Assembly: GCF_041438865.1 (NCBI RefSeq)
Contig: NZ_CP109450.1
Location: 3,203,001-3,267,000 of the forward strand
Source of the DNA: Streptomyces sp. NBC_01471
GTDB taxonomy: Bacteria; Actinomycetota; Actinomycetes; Streptomycetales; Streptomycetaceae
Direction of reading: 5' to 3'
Length of the DNA stretch: 64,000 nucleotides
Shown here: piece after piece, positions 41,684 to 49,963 of the stretch
Layout: each line of letters opens with the position of its first letter
Position numbering within the stretch: position 1 is the stretch's first letter
Translations under genes and position numbers: made by a program
The notes under the pieces: model-generated
The model's database searches: none
The model's input: the letters and a program-made list of their open reading frames with translations, nothing else
What the model was told of the DNA's origin: nothing

Positions 41684-42373
41684 ATGGCTGTCATCCACCG
41701 CACCACGCTCACCCCGACCAAGCTGGAACTGCTCGCCACCTGGCTTCCCACGCAGCCCTGGTACCTCGGCGGTGCGGACGCCAAGCCCGAGTTGACCAGG
41801 ACGGGCGGCTTCCGGCTCGACGACCCGACCGGCGCGGTCGGGATCGAGTTCATGCTGACCACCGACACGTCCGGGGATGAGCCCGTCACGTACCAGGTGC
41901 CGTTCACCTACCGGGGAGCGCCGCTCGACGGCGCAGGCGACGACGCGCTCATCGGCACCACCGAGCACGGGGTGCTCGGCAAGCGCTGGGTGTACGACGG
42001 GACCCACGACCCGGTGCTCGTCGCCCAGCTGGTCGCCCTGATGGCCGGCGCGGCCGTGCCGCAGGAGCAGAGCCTCAGCAACACCCCGGACCCGACCGTC
42101 GAGGGCCACTTCACCGGCGCGGAACACCCCGTGGCGACCGGGATCGAGGCGGTGACGAGCGACCCGGACGGCACCGGCGTACGCGTACGGACGTCCAACA
42201 CCTCCGGTCCCGGGCTGACCCTTCACATCAACCGTGTGGTCCGCCCCGGCCAGGACGCCTCCGCCCAGGACCTGGGCCGCGTCACGGGGGACCTGCCGCT
42301 GCCGGACGGTACGAAGGCGCGCACCCTGTTCGCGGCCGTACGCGAGACCGGCTCGGGCCCGACCGCCGCATAG
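41684..42373 (+). CDS. maltokinase N-terminal-cap-like protein
   Basis: A 229-residue protein. The start MAVIHRTTLTPTKLELLATWLP and WYLGGADAKPELTRTGGFRLDDP match the N-terminal cap of actinobacterial maltokinases, here as a stand-alone protein without the kinase domain. Later segments (VTYQVPFTYRGAPLDGA, GKRWVYDGTHDPVLVAQL) are as in the CG0192-type caps. Role unknown, perhaps a regulator of glycogen/trehalose enzymes. ATG 41684. Confidence 0.78.
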   Translation: MAVIHRTTLTPTKLELLATWLPTQPWYLGGADAKPELTRTGGFRLDDPTGAVGIEFMLTTDTSGDEPVTYQVPFTYRGAPLDGAGDDALIGTTEHGVLGKRWVYDGTHDPVLVAQLVALMAGAAVPQEQSLSNTPDPTVEGHFTGAEHPVATGIEAVTSDPDGTGVRVRTSNTSGPGLTLHINRVVRPGQDASAQDLGRVTGDLPLPDGTKARTLFAAVRETGSGPTAA

Positions 42374-42536
42374 ACCCACCGAGCCCCGGCGCCCCGGCGC
42401 CGCCCGCCGGGGCGCCAGTACGGGTGGACTCCGCACCACGCCGGAGTGTCGGGGTCCGCCGCCTCCTGGATTCGTAGCATGATCCGACTCTCACTCCGGA
42501 GCCGGCATCGTGGTGTGGACAGGACGGACAGGGCAC

Positions 42537-43424
42537 GTGTCATTGACTCGTCGGGCTGTAATCGCCGCCGTGGTGGCCGCCGGGCTGGCGGGATGTGACG
42601 CCAGGTCCGGTTCCGCGAGCGCGTCCCTGGCGAAGCGGACCACCCCGTCGGACATCGAACCGCCGAGCCGTGCTCCGCGCGCCGGCCGCAGGGCCACGCC
42701 CGAAGCGGCGGCGGCCCCGGCGTTGACCCGGGCGGCGGCGGTGGCCCGGTACGGATCGGCACGGCCGTCGGGCTGGGGCTTCGACGCGCCGGGCGTCCTG
42801 ACCGCCCTGCCTCCGTCCCAGCGGGCCATCGCGCTGACCTTCGACGCGTGCGGAGGCCCCGGCGGCAGCGGTTACGACCAGGACCTGATCGGCTTCCTCC
42901 GGTCGAGGAAGGTACCGGCGACCCTGTTCATCAACTCCCGCTGGATCGACGCCCGTCCAGCGGACTTCCGCGAACTGGCCGCCGACCCGCTCTTCGAGAT
43001 CGCCAACCACGGAACCCGGCACCGCCCGCTCTCCGTCTCGGGCCGCTCCGCGTACGGCATTCCCGGGACGCGCGACGCGGGCGAGGTCTACGACGAGGTC
43101 GCGGGGAACCACAGCAAGCTCACCCGGCTGCTCGGCCGGCCGCCCCGCTACTTCCGGTCCGGGACGGCGTACTACGACGATGTCGCCTCCCGCATCGTGG
43201 GCGCCCTGGGCGAGCGCCCGGTGAGTTTCACGGTCAACGGGGACGGCGGCGCGACCTTCACGGCCGAGCAGGTCCACACCGCCGTCGTGGCCGCCGGGCC
43301 CGGATCGATCGTGATCGGCCACATGAACCAGCCCACGGGCGGCACGGCCGAGGGCATCGCCACGGCGGTCCCCCGGCTCCTCGCGTCCGGGCACCGGTTC
43401 GTGCGGCTCTCCGACGCGCGCTGA
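42537..43424 (+). CDS. polysaccharide deacetylase lipoprotein (small type)
   Basis: About 295 residues from GTG 42537 (GTG 42510 would add nine). It has a Tat/lipoprotein signal SLTRRAVIAAVVAAGLAGC. The NodB-type domain has IALTFDACGGPGGSGYD (the catalytic Asp-Ala region), IANHGTRHRPLS (HxxxxH metal site), RYFRSGTAYYDD and a late GSIVIGHMNQP with the final His. It is most like the compact deacetylases that act on cell-wall glycans. Confidence 0.87.
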   Translation: MSLTRRAVIAAVVAAGLAGCDARSGSASASLAKRTTPSDIEPPSRAPRAGRRATPEAAAAPALTRAAAVARYGSARPSGWGFDAPGVLTALPPSQRAIALTFDACGGPGGSGYDQDLIGFLRSRKVPATLFINSRWIDARPADFRELAADPLFEIANHGTRHRPLSVSGRSAYGIPGTRDAGEVYDEVAGNHSKLTRLLGRPPRYFRSGTAYYDDVASRIVGALGERPVSFTVNGDGGATFTAEQVHTAVVAAGPGSIVIGHMNQPTGGTAEGIATAVPRLLASGHRFVRLSDAR

Positions 43425-43448
43425 CCTGCCGACGCGCGCTGACCTGCC
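43413..43448. repeat. 18-bp tandem duplication over the stop codon
   Basis: GACGCGCGCTGACCTGCC occurs twice in a row. The first copy contains the deacetylase stop, so the duplication is silent for the protein. Confidence 0.9.
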
Positions 43449-43518
43449 GAGGGGTCGTGCCCGGGGTGGGTGCAGCGCACCCACGCCCCGGCGTCCGTCC
43501 GCGGCTAGCGTGCCTGTC

Positions 43519-44403
43519 ATGGAAAGCGGAACGGAAAGCGGGACGGAAAGCGGGACGTCCGGCGGGAACGAACTGGGTGACTACCTGCGTGCCCGTCGTG
43601 CGGCGGTCACGGCGGCCGACGCCGGTCTGATCGATGACGGCGCCCGGCGGGTGCCGGGGCTTCGGCGCGATGAGGTGGCGCTGCTGGCCGGGATGAGCAC
43701 GGACTACTACATCCGGCTGGAGCAGGGCCGCGAACGGCACCCGTCCGAGCAGGTGCTGCGGGCGATCGCCGGGGCACTGCGCCTGGACGACGCGGCGGCC
43801 GCCCATCTCTTCCGGCTGGGCCTGCCCGCCTTCGGGACGGCGGCTGCCGCGACGACCGTCGCTCCGCAGTTGCTGCGGCTGATGGACGGCATGCGTGATG
43901 TGCCGGCCTTCGTGGTCGGGGCGGCACAGGACGTGCTGGCGGCCAACGCGCTGGCGCGTGAGCTGTACCGGGGTTTCGCCCGGTACGACAACCTGCTGCG
44001 GATGATCTTCCTCGATCCCTTCGCGCGCGAGTTCTACGCCGACTGGGACCACGCGGCCCGTATCGCGGTGGGCAACCTGCGGGCGTCCTCCTCGCAGTTC
44101 CCGCGGGACGGGCGGATCGAGCGGGTCGTCGGCGAACTGAGCGTGCGCAGCGCCGCCTTCGCGGGCCTGTGGGCGCGCTACGAGGTCCGCCCCCGTACGC
44201 ACGAGGACAAGCACTTCCGGCACCCACGGGTGGGGGAACTGCGGCTGCACTTCGAGGCGCTCGCCGTCACCAGCGCCCCCGGACAGCACCTGTCCGTCTA
44301 CAACGCGGACCCCGGCAGCGCCGCCGCCGACGCCCTGGTCCTGCTCGGCCGGCTGAGCGACGCGGAGAGCGACGACCTGACCGGCTCCCCCCTCGCACCG
44401 TGA
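43519..44403 (+). CDS. MmyB-like helix-turn-helix regulator
   Basis: About 294 residues. An ESGT triple repeat at the N-terminus is followed by a helix-turn-helix (ELGDYLRARRAAVTAADAGL; RRVPGLRRDEVALLAGMSTDYYIRLEQGRER, in parts) and a C-terminal MmyB ligand domain (PAFVVGAAQDVLAANALARELY, NLLRMIFLDPFAREFYADWD, RTHEDKHFRHPRVGEL). Family members bind lipophilic ligands and often control an adjacent oxidoreductase or hydrolase. The hydrolase follows in the same direction. Confidence 0.9.
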   Translation: MESGTESGTESGTSGGNELGDYLRARRAAVTAADAGLIDDGARRVPGLRRDEVALLAGMSTDYYIRLEQGRERHPSEQVLRAIAGALRLDDAAAAHLFRLGLPAFGTAAAATTVAPQLLRLMDGMRDVPAFVVGAAQDVLAANALARELYRGFARYDNLLRMIFLDPFAREFYADWDHAARIAVGNLRASSSQFPRDGRIERVVGELSVRSAAFAGLWARYEVRPRTHEDKHFRHPRVGELRLHFEALAVTSAPGQHLSVYNADPGSAAADALVLLGRLSDAESDDLTGSPLAP

Positions 44404-44469
44404 CCGGGCTGCCCAGCCCTTTCTGTCCCCTGTCCCGCCCCTGTCCCACCTGTCTCCACCGAAGAAAAG

Positions 44470-45273
44470 ATGCCCGCCATGCTGCTTCCCCACGATGAGG
44501 CGGGCCGAGGCCGGCCCGTCGTCCTGCTGCACGCCCGTCCCACCGACCGCACCATGTGGCGCGCCCACCTTCCGCTGCTGGCCGATGCGGGCGTGCGGGC
44601 CATCGCCCTGGACCTGCCCGGCCACGGCGACGCACGCGTACCCGACGACGGCCGCGCGGTGGCCCCCTGGACGGACGTGCTCGACACCCTCGACCACCTC
44701 GGGGCCGAGGGCGTCGTCCTGGCCGGGAACTCCCTCGGCGCCCTGGTGGCGCTCCAGGCCGCCGTCACGGCGCCCGAGCGGGTCGAGGGCCTGGTGCTCG
44801 TCGGGTACCGGCCCCACGACCAACCGGCCTCCCCACAGCTGCGAGCCGCCTGGGACGCCGAAAGGACGGCGCTCGCCGCCGGCGACCTGGACGCAGCGGT
44901 GACAGCCGGCGTCGAGGCGTGGACCTCGCCCGGCGCGACCGGCGGAGTACGCGCTCACGCGGCCCGTATGCTCCGCGCCCGGCTCACCCAACAGCTCGCC
45001 CACGGCGAGCCGACCCTGGCGGCGGACCCGCTCGGCGAAGGGGGCGAAGGGACGGCAGCGCTGCGCACCCTGACCGCTCCCGCCCTGGTCGGCGTCGGTG
45101 AACACGACATGCCCGACTTCTTCGAGGGCGGCGAGGGACTGGCCCGCGACCTCGGCGCGGGCCGGACCGTGGTCATCCCCGCCGCAGGACACCTCGCGCC
45201 GCTGGAACAGCCCGCCGCGTTCTGCACCCTGCTGCTGGACTTCATCCGCCGTCTCCCGGAGCAGCGGCGCTGA
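44470..45273 (+). CDS. alpha/beta hydrolase
   Basis: A 267-residue hydrolase without a large cap. It has the oxyanion strand PVVLLHARPTDRTMWRAH, the GxSxG elbow GNSLGALVALQ with nucleophile Ser, a helical lid (about 125-190), an acid in VGVGEHDMPDF and the final His in IPAAGHLAPLEQP. The substrate is unknown. AAGAAAAG lies before the ATG. It is probably co-transcribed with the MmyB-like gene (66-bp gap). Confidence 0.87.
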   Translation: MPAMLLPHDEAGRGRPVVLLHARPTDRTMWRAHLPLLADAGVRAIALDLPGHGDARVPDDGRAVAPWTDVLDTLDHLGAEGVVLAGNSLGALVALQAAVTAPERVEGLVLVGYRPHDQPASPQLRAAWDAERTALAAGDLDAAVTAGVEAWTSPGATGGVRAHAARMLRARLTQQLAHGEPTLAADPLGEGGEGTAALRTLTAPALVGVGEHDMPDFFEGGEGLARDLGAGRTVVIPAAGHLAPLEQPAAFCTLLLDFIRRLPEQRR

Positions 45274-45284
45274 CCCCCTCCGGG

Positions 45285-45749
45285 TCACTCCTCCAGAGCC
45301 GCCGCGATGCGGTCGAGGTCGGCGAGGAGATCCGTGACGCGCTGCGGCGGGATCGCGCCGACCATGCGCTGTTCGACGGCGTACACGGCGGCCTGGACCG
45401 TGGCGAGGCGCGCCCGGCCCTCTTCGGTGAGGCGGGCGGGCCGGGCCCGGCCGTGATCGGCGGTGTCGGGGCGGACGATCAGCCCCGCTTCCTGCAGGCC
45501 CCGCAGGACGACGTTTCCGGACTGCCGGGTGACGAAGGTCGCGCGGGCGAGGTCGGCGTTCGACATGCCGGGGTGCAGGGCCAGCAGTTCGAGAGTGGAG
45601 TACTGCGGCACGGTCAGCCCTTGCCCGCGCAGCACCTTGTCCATGGCGCCGCGCAGGGCCGCCTGGGCGCGTTTGAGCAGATATCCCACGTGGCGGGTGA
45701 CGTCGTCGCCCGTGGCGTGGAACGGATCCGTCGGCAGACTCTCCTCCAT
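45285..45749 (-). CDS. MarR-family transcriptional regulator
   Basis: 154 residues. The MarR domain is LTVPQYSTLELLALHPGMSNADLARATFVTRQSGNVVLRGLQEAGLIVR (recognition helix TRQSGNVVLRGLQEAG), with wing PDTADHGRARPARLT. ATG 45749 overlaps one of two identical-type dyads, so it is likely autoregulated. It is divergent from the VOC protein gene. Confidence 0.9.
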   Translation of the reverse strand: MEESLPTDPFHATGDDVTRHVGYLLKRAQAALRGAMDKVLRGQGLTVPQYSTLELLALHPGMSNADLARATFVTRQSGNVVLRGLQEAGLIVRPDTADHGRARPARLTEEGRARLATVQAAVYAVEQRMVGAIPPQRVTDLLADLDRIAAALEE

Positions 45750-45765
45750 GTCAGCATTTTGACAT
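45748..45765. promoter_or_regulatory. MarR box 1 (overlaps marR start)
   Basis: ATGTCA-GCATTT-TGACAT: 6-bp half-sites with a 6-bp spacer. It overlaps the marR start codon. The same sequence pattern occurs at 45792-45813. Confidence 0.75.
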
Positions 45766-45791
45766 AGCAATCCCCGGGGCCTAGCCTCCCC

Positions 45792-45813
45792 CTATGTCAA
45801 AGTCCTGACATAG
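45792..45813. promoter_or_regulatory. MarR box 2 (VOC-proximal)
   Basis: CTATGTCA-AAGTCC-TGACATAG: perfect 8-bp half-sites with a 6-bp spacer, 36 bp before the VOC gene start. The centres of the two boxes are 46 bp apart. Confidence 0.78.
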
Positions 45814-45848
45814 AAATCCCGACTGCCACAGAAGAGTGAGGGAAACCC

Positions 45849-46220
45849 ATGCCGGTTGCCATCGACGGCCCCGACTTCGTCGCCCTGCAGGTCCACGACG
45901 TGGAAGCCGCGGCGGTCTTCTGCGAACGGCACCTGGGTCTGCGCCGGGCCGCGGTCTCGCCCCCGCACGGGGTCGTGTTCGACACCAAGCCGACCCCGTT
46001 CGCCGTCCGCGCGCTCCTGCCGGGCGTCAGCCTCGCCGACATCGCACGACCGGGCCTCGGCGTGGTGATCTGGTTCCGGACCCCGGACGCCCACCGGCTT
46101 CACGAACAGCTCGATGCCGCCGGCATCAAGATCCTCACGCCGATGGCGGACAGCCCCTTCGGGCCGATGTTCTCCTTCGAGGGCCCGGAGGGATACACAC
46201 TGACCGCGCACGGCGGCTGA
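45849..46220 (+). CDS. VOC (glyoxalase/dioxygenase superfamily) protein
   Basis: A 123-residue single-domain vicinal-oxygen-chelate protein: VALQVHDVEAAAVFCERHLGLR (first beta-alpha-beta), GLGVVIWFRTPDAHRLHEQL, and FGPMFSFEGPEGYTLTAHG with the terminal Glu-like metal-ligand region. It has the typical size of a resistance or isomerase VOC protein. GAGGG precedes the ATG. It is the likely target of the divergent MarR. Confidence 0.88.
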   Translation: MPVAIDGPDFVALQVHDVEAAAVFCERHLGLRRAAVSPPHGVVFDTKPTPFAVRALLPGVSLADIARPGLGVVIWFRTPDAHRLHEQLDAAGIKILTPMADSPFGPMFSFEGPEGYTLTAHGG

Positions 46221-46247
46221 CCGGATCCCCACAGGGGACGAGGGCGC

Positions 46248-46280
46248 CGGGCGGTGGCGCTCGCTGAGCGCCACCGCCCG
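46248..46280. terminator. bidirectional hairpin
   Basis: CGGGCGGTGGCGCTC and its exact inverse with a 3-nt loop (GCT), between the convergent VOC and hemB stops. Confidence 0.75.
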
Positions 46281-46287
46281 CGGCACC

Positions 46288-47277
46288 TCAGAGCCGGCCC
46301 GCGACCTCCGTCGCCCAGTACGTGAGGATCATGTTCGCGCCCGCCCGCTTGATGCCGGTCAGGCTCTCCAGGATCGCCTGGTCCCGGTCGATCCAGCCCT
46401 TCTCCGCGGCCGCCTCGATCATCGCGTACTCACCGCTGATCTGGTACGCGGCCACCGGCACGGACACCGAATCGGCGACCTTCGCGAGGATGTCCAGGTA
46501 CGGTCCGGCCGGCTTGACCATGACCATGTCGGCGCCCTCGGCGAGGTCGAGCTCCAGCTCGCGCAGCGACTCGCGGGCGTTCGCCGGGTCCTGCTGGTAC
46601 GTCTTGCGGTCGCCCCGCAGCGAGGAGCCGACGGCCTCGCGGAACGGGCCGTAGAAGGCCGACGAGTACTTCACCGTGTAGGCGAGGATCGACACGTCCT
46701 CCTTGTCGATCGTGTCCAGCGCGTCCCGGATCACGCCGACCTGGCCGTCCATCATGCCGCTGGGGGCCACCACATGGGCGCCCGCGTCGGCCTGGACCTG
46801 CGCCATCTCCGCGTACCGCTCAAGGGTCGCGTCGTTGTCGACCCGGCCCGACTCGTCCAGGACCCCGCAGTGGCCGTGGTCCGTGGTCTCGTCGAGGCAG
46901 AGGTCGGACATGATCACCAGGTCGTCGCCGACCTCGGCGCGCACATCGCGCAGGGCCACCTGGAGAATGCCCTCCGGGTCCGTGCCCGCCGTGCCGATGG
47001 CGTCCTTCTTGGCGTCCTCGGGGACACCGAAGAGCATGATCCCCGCGACACCCGCGGAGACGGCGTCGACGGCCGCCTTCCGCAGGGTGTCACGCGTGTG
47101 CTGGACAACGCCCGGCATCGCCGAGATCGGCACCGGCGCCCCGATCCCCTCCCGCACGAAGGCGGGCAGGATCAAGTCGGCCGGACGAACCTGCGTCTCG
47201 GCCACCATGCGGCGCATCGCGGGGGTGGTGCGCAGCCGCCGCGGACGGGCGCCGGGAAAAGATCCGTACACAGTCAT
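46288..47277 (-). CDS. hemB: delta-aminolevulinic acid dehydratase
   Basis: A 329-residue porphobilinogen synthase: two 5-aminolevulinates are joined to porphobilinogen. Schiff-base lysines are in [16 protein letters not shown] and [12 protein letters not shown]. The metal loop reads [14 protein letters not shown]: it keeps the first and third Cys of the zinc type but has Asp at the middle position, as in other actinobacteria. It follows hemD after a 74-bp gap on the same strand, so it may share the operon or have its own promoter. Confidence 0.95.
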   Translation of the reverse strand: MTVYGSFPGARPRRLRTTPAMRRMVAETQVRPADLILPAFVREGIGAPVPISAMPGVVQHTRDTLRKAAVDAVSAGVAGIMLFGVPEDAKKDAIGTAGTDPEGILQVALRDVRAEVGDDLVIMSDLCLDETTDHGHCGVLDESGRVDNDATLERYAEMAQVQADAGAHVVAPSGMMDGQVGVIRDALDTIDKEDVSILAYTVKYSSAFYGPFREAVGSSLRGDRKTYQQDPANARESLRELELDLAEGADMVMVKPAGPYLDILAKVADSVSVPVAAYQISGEYAMIEAAAEKGWIDRDQAILESLTGIKRAGANMILTYWATEVAGRL

Positions 47278-47351
47278 CCTCAGTTACCTCTTCGAGCTCT
47301 TCGAACTCTTCGCTTCGGCTTCTGCTGTCCGCCCGGCACCCGGGCCGCCGC

Positions 47352-49010
47352 TCAGGTGGTGCGCCGCCTGCGACCACCCGGACGGCGCTCGCTGGGACGG
47401 GTGACCGCCTCGCCCGCCTCCCGGGCCGTCTCACGGCGCTGCGCGCCGAACTCGGCGAGCGCCTCCGCGAGTCTGTGCACCGAGGGCTCCGGCGAGAGCA
47501 CGTCCACCCGCAGCCCGTGCTCCTCGGCCGTCTTGGCCGTGGCGGGACCGATACAGGCGATGACCGTCACGTTGTGCGGCTTGCCCGCGATCCCCACCAG
47601 GTTGCGGACCGTGCTCGAAGAGGTGAAGAGGACCGCGTCGAAACCGCCGCCCTTGATCGCCTCCCGGGTGTCGGACGGCGGCGGCGACGCCCGCACCGTG
47701 CGGTACGCGGTGACGTCGTCGACCTCCCAGCCCAGCTCGATGAGCCCGGCCACCAGGGTCTCGGTGGCGATGTCGGCGCGCGGCAGGAACACCCGGTCGA
47801 TCGGGTCGAAGACCGGGTCGTACGGCGGCCAGTCCTCAAGCAGACCGGCGGCGGACTGCTCACCGCTCGGTACGAGATCGGGCTTGACGCCGAACTCGAC
47901 CAGCGAGGCCGCGGTCTGCTCGCCGACGGCGGCGACCTTGATCCCGGCGAAGGCACGGGCGTCGAGCCCGTACTCCTCGAACTTCTCCCGGACCGCCTTG
48001 ACGGCGTTCACGCTGGTGAAGGCGATCCACTCGTAACGCCCGGTGACCAGGCCCTTGACCGCGCGCTCCATCTGCTGCGGGGTGCGCGGCGGTTCGACCG
48101 CGATGGTGGGGACCTCGTGCGGCACGGCGCCGTAGGAACGGAGCTGGTCGGAGAGCGAGGCCGCCTGCTCCTTCGTCCGCGGGACGAGCACCCGCCACCC
48201 GAAGAGCGGCTTCGACTCGAACCACGACAACTGGTCGCGCTGGGCGGCCGAGCTGCGCTCGCCGACCACGGCTATGACCGGCTGGTGGCCGTCCGGCGAC
48301 GGCAGCACCTTGGCCTGCTTGAGCACCTGGGCGACCGTGCCGAGCGTCGCGGACCAGGTGCGCTGGCGGGTGGTCGTACCGGCGACGGTGACGGACATCG
48401 GGGTGTCGGGCTTGCGGCCCGCCGCGACCAGTTCACCGGCGGCGGCGCCGACCGTGTCGAGCGTCGTGGAGACGACCGCGGTCGCATCGCTCGCGCCGAC
48501 CTCGCTCCAGCAGCGGTCGGACGCCGTACGGGCGTCGACGAAGCGGACGTCGGTGCCCTGCGCGTCACGCAGCGGCACACCGGCGTACGCGGAGACGCCC
48601 ACCGCCGTCGAGACACCCGGGACGACCTCGAACGGGATGCCCGCGGACGCGCAGGCGAGCATCTCCTCGCTGGAGTTGCCGTCGAGTCCGGGGTCCCCGG
48701 TGACAGCACGGACGACCCGCCTGCCACCGCGTGCGGCCTCCATGACAAGATTGCCCGCATCTCGGATGGCCGGGATCCCGGCGGCTGTTGACGCTTCGTC
48801 AACAACCGTCAGCTGAGGCGTGCTTACGGTCGCTCTCGCATGGCTGCGTACGACATCGAGCACATGCGGCTCGGCGATCAGTACGTCCGCACTCGCGAGC
48901 GCTTCGACGGCGCGCAGTGTGAGAAGTCCCGGATCCCCGGGTCCGGCACCGAGGAAGGTGACGTGCCCGTGCGCGGGAAGGGCGGCTGGCAGGTTCGAGG
49001 TGGGGTTCAT
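47352..49010 (-). CDS. hemD: bifunctional uroporphyrinogen-III C-methyltransferase / uroporphyrinogen-III synthase
   Basis: A 552-residue fusion. The N-terminal half (about 15-245) is a SUMT-type methyltransferase (VTFLGAGPGDPGLLTLRAVEAL; GDPGLDGNSSEEMLACASAGIPFEVVPGVST, parts). The C-terminal half (about 270-510) is HemD (VLVPRTKEQAASLSDQLRSYGA, FTSVNAVKAVREKF, FTSSSTVRNLV, ACIGPATAKTAEEHGL). It makes uroporphyrinogen III and could feed the siroheme branch. The C-terminal tail is Arg-rich. ATG 49010 overlaps the hemC stop by 4 bp. Confidence 0.94.
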   Translation of the reverse strand: MNPTSNLPAALPAHGHVTFLGAGPGDPGLLTLRAVEALASADVLIAEPHVLDVVRSHARATVSTPQLTVVDEASTAAGIPAIRDAGNLVMEAARGGRRVVRAVTGDPGLDGNSSEEMLACASAGIPFEVVPGVSTAVGVSAYAGVPLRDAQGTDVRFVDARTASDRCWSEVGASDATAVVSTTLDTVGAAAGELVAAGRKPDTPMSVTVAGTTTRQRTWSATLGTVAQVLKQAKVLPSPDGHQPVIAVVGERSSAAQRDQLSWFESKPLFGWRVLVPRTKEQAASLSDQLRSYGAVPHEVPTIAVEPPRTPQQMERAVKGLVTGRYEWIAFTSVNAVKAVREKFEEYGLDARAFAGIKVAAVGEQTAASLVEFGVKPDLVPSGEQSAAGLLEDWPPYDPVFDPIDRVFLPRADIATETLVAGLIELGWEVDDVTAYRTVRASPPPSDTREAIKGGGFDAVLFTSSSTVRNLVGIAGKPHNVTVIACIGPATAKTAEEHGLRVDVLSPEPSVHRLAEALAEFGAQRRETAREAGEAVTRPSERRPGGRRRRTT

Positions 49011-49963
49011 CGTGCTCGCTCCCCCATAAGACCGGCCGCACCCTTGGCCAGCATCTCGGACGCGAGTTCGCGTCCGAGCGCCTCGGTGCCTTCGTGCGAC
49101 GTGGGTACGGGACCGGTGGTGGACAGCTGCACCAGCGTGGTGCCGTCGGCCGAGCCGACGACACCGCGCAGGCGCATCTCGGTGACAGCCTGCCCGTCGG
49201 CCAGGACGTCGGCCAGTGCGCCAACAGGCGCACTGCAACCGGCCTCCAAGGCGGCGAGCAGGGATCGCTCGGCGGTCACGGCGGCCCGGGTGTACGGGTC
49301 GTCGAGCTCGGCGAGCTGGGCGACGAGATCAGCGCGGGATGCCGCGCACTCGACCGCCAGGGCCCCCTGGCCGGGGGCGGGCAAGATGATGTCGACCGGC
49401 AGGTACTCGGTCACTTCGGCGGCCCTGCCGGCACGGTGGAGTCCGGCCGCGGCGAGAACCACCGCGTCCAGCTCCCCGCTGCGGACGAATCCGATGCGGG
49501 TGTCGATGTTGCCGCGGATCGGTACGGTCTCGATGCGCGTCCCGTGGTCACGGGCGTACGCGTTGAGCTGTGCCATCCGGCGCGACGAGCCGGTACCCAC
49601 CCGGGCCCCGTCCGGCAGCTGCTCGAACGTCAGCCCGTCCCGCGCGATCAGCACGTCCCGGGGGTCCTCACGGACCGGGATCGCGGCCAGCACGAGACCG
49701 TCCGGCTGGGCGGTCGGCAGGTCCTTCAGCGAGTGCACGGCGAAGTCGACCTCGCCGCTCAGCAGCGCATCGCGCAGGGCGGTGACGAACACACCGGTCC
49801 CGCCGATCTGCGACAGGTGCTCACGGGAGGTGTCCCCGTACGTGGTGATCTCGACGAGTTCCACGGGGCGACCGGTGATCTGCCGCACCGCCTCGGCGAT
49901 TTGTCCTGACTGCGCCATGGCGAGCTTGCTGCGCCTGGTCCCCAGCCTCAAGGCATCGGTCAT
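49007..49963 (-). CDS. hemC: hydroxymethylbilane synthase (porphobilinogen deaminase)
   Basis: A 318-residue enzyme that polymerises four porphobilinogens. It has the N-terminal LRLGTRRSKLAMAQS, the middle VHSLKDLPTAQPDGLVLAAI and AIPVREDPRDVLI, and the dipyrromethane cofactor Cys in LEAGCSAPVGALA. It overlaps hemA and hemD by 4 bp each. Confidence 0.96.
   Translation of the reverse strand: MTDALRLGTRRSKLAMAQSGQIAEAVRQITGRPVELVEITTYGDTSREHLSQIGGTGVFVTALRDALLSGEVDFAVHSLKDLPTAQPDGLVLAAIPVREDPRDVLIARDGLTFEQLPDGARVGTGSSRRMAQLNAYARDHGTRIETVPIRGNIDTRIGFVRSGELDAVVLAAAGLHRAGRAAEVTEYLPVDIILPAPGQGALAVECAASRADLVAQLAELDDPYTRAAVTAERSLLAALEAGCSAPVGALADVLADGQAVTEMRLRGVVGSADGTTLVQLSTTGPVPTSHEGTEALGRELASEMLAKGAAGLMGERAR

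Noticed and set aside
43258..45288. A 676-residue minus-strand open frame over the deacetylase, MmyB-like and hydrolase genes
   Set aside because: Opposite-strand shadow. The plus-strand genes have recognisable catalytic and DNA-binding motifs.
47281..47330. CTCTTCGAA-like short repeats between hemD and hemB
   Set aside because: Only two or three imperfect copies, compatible with chance in a short gap.
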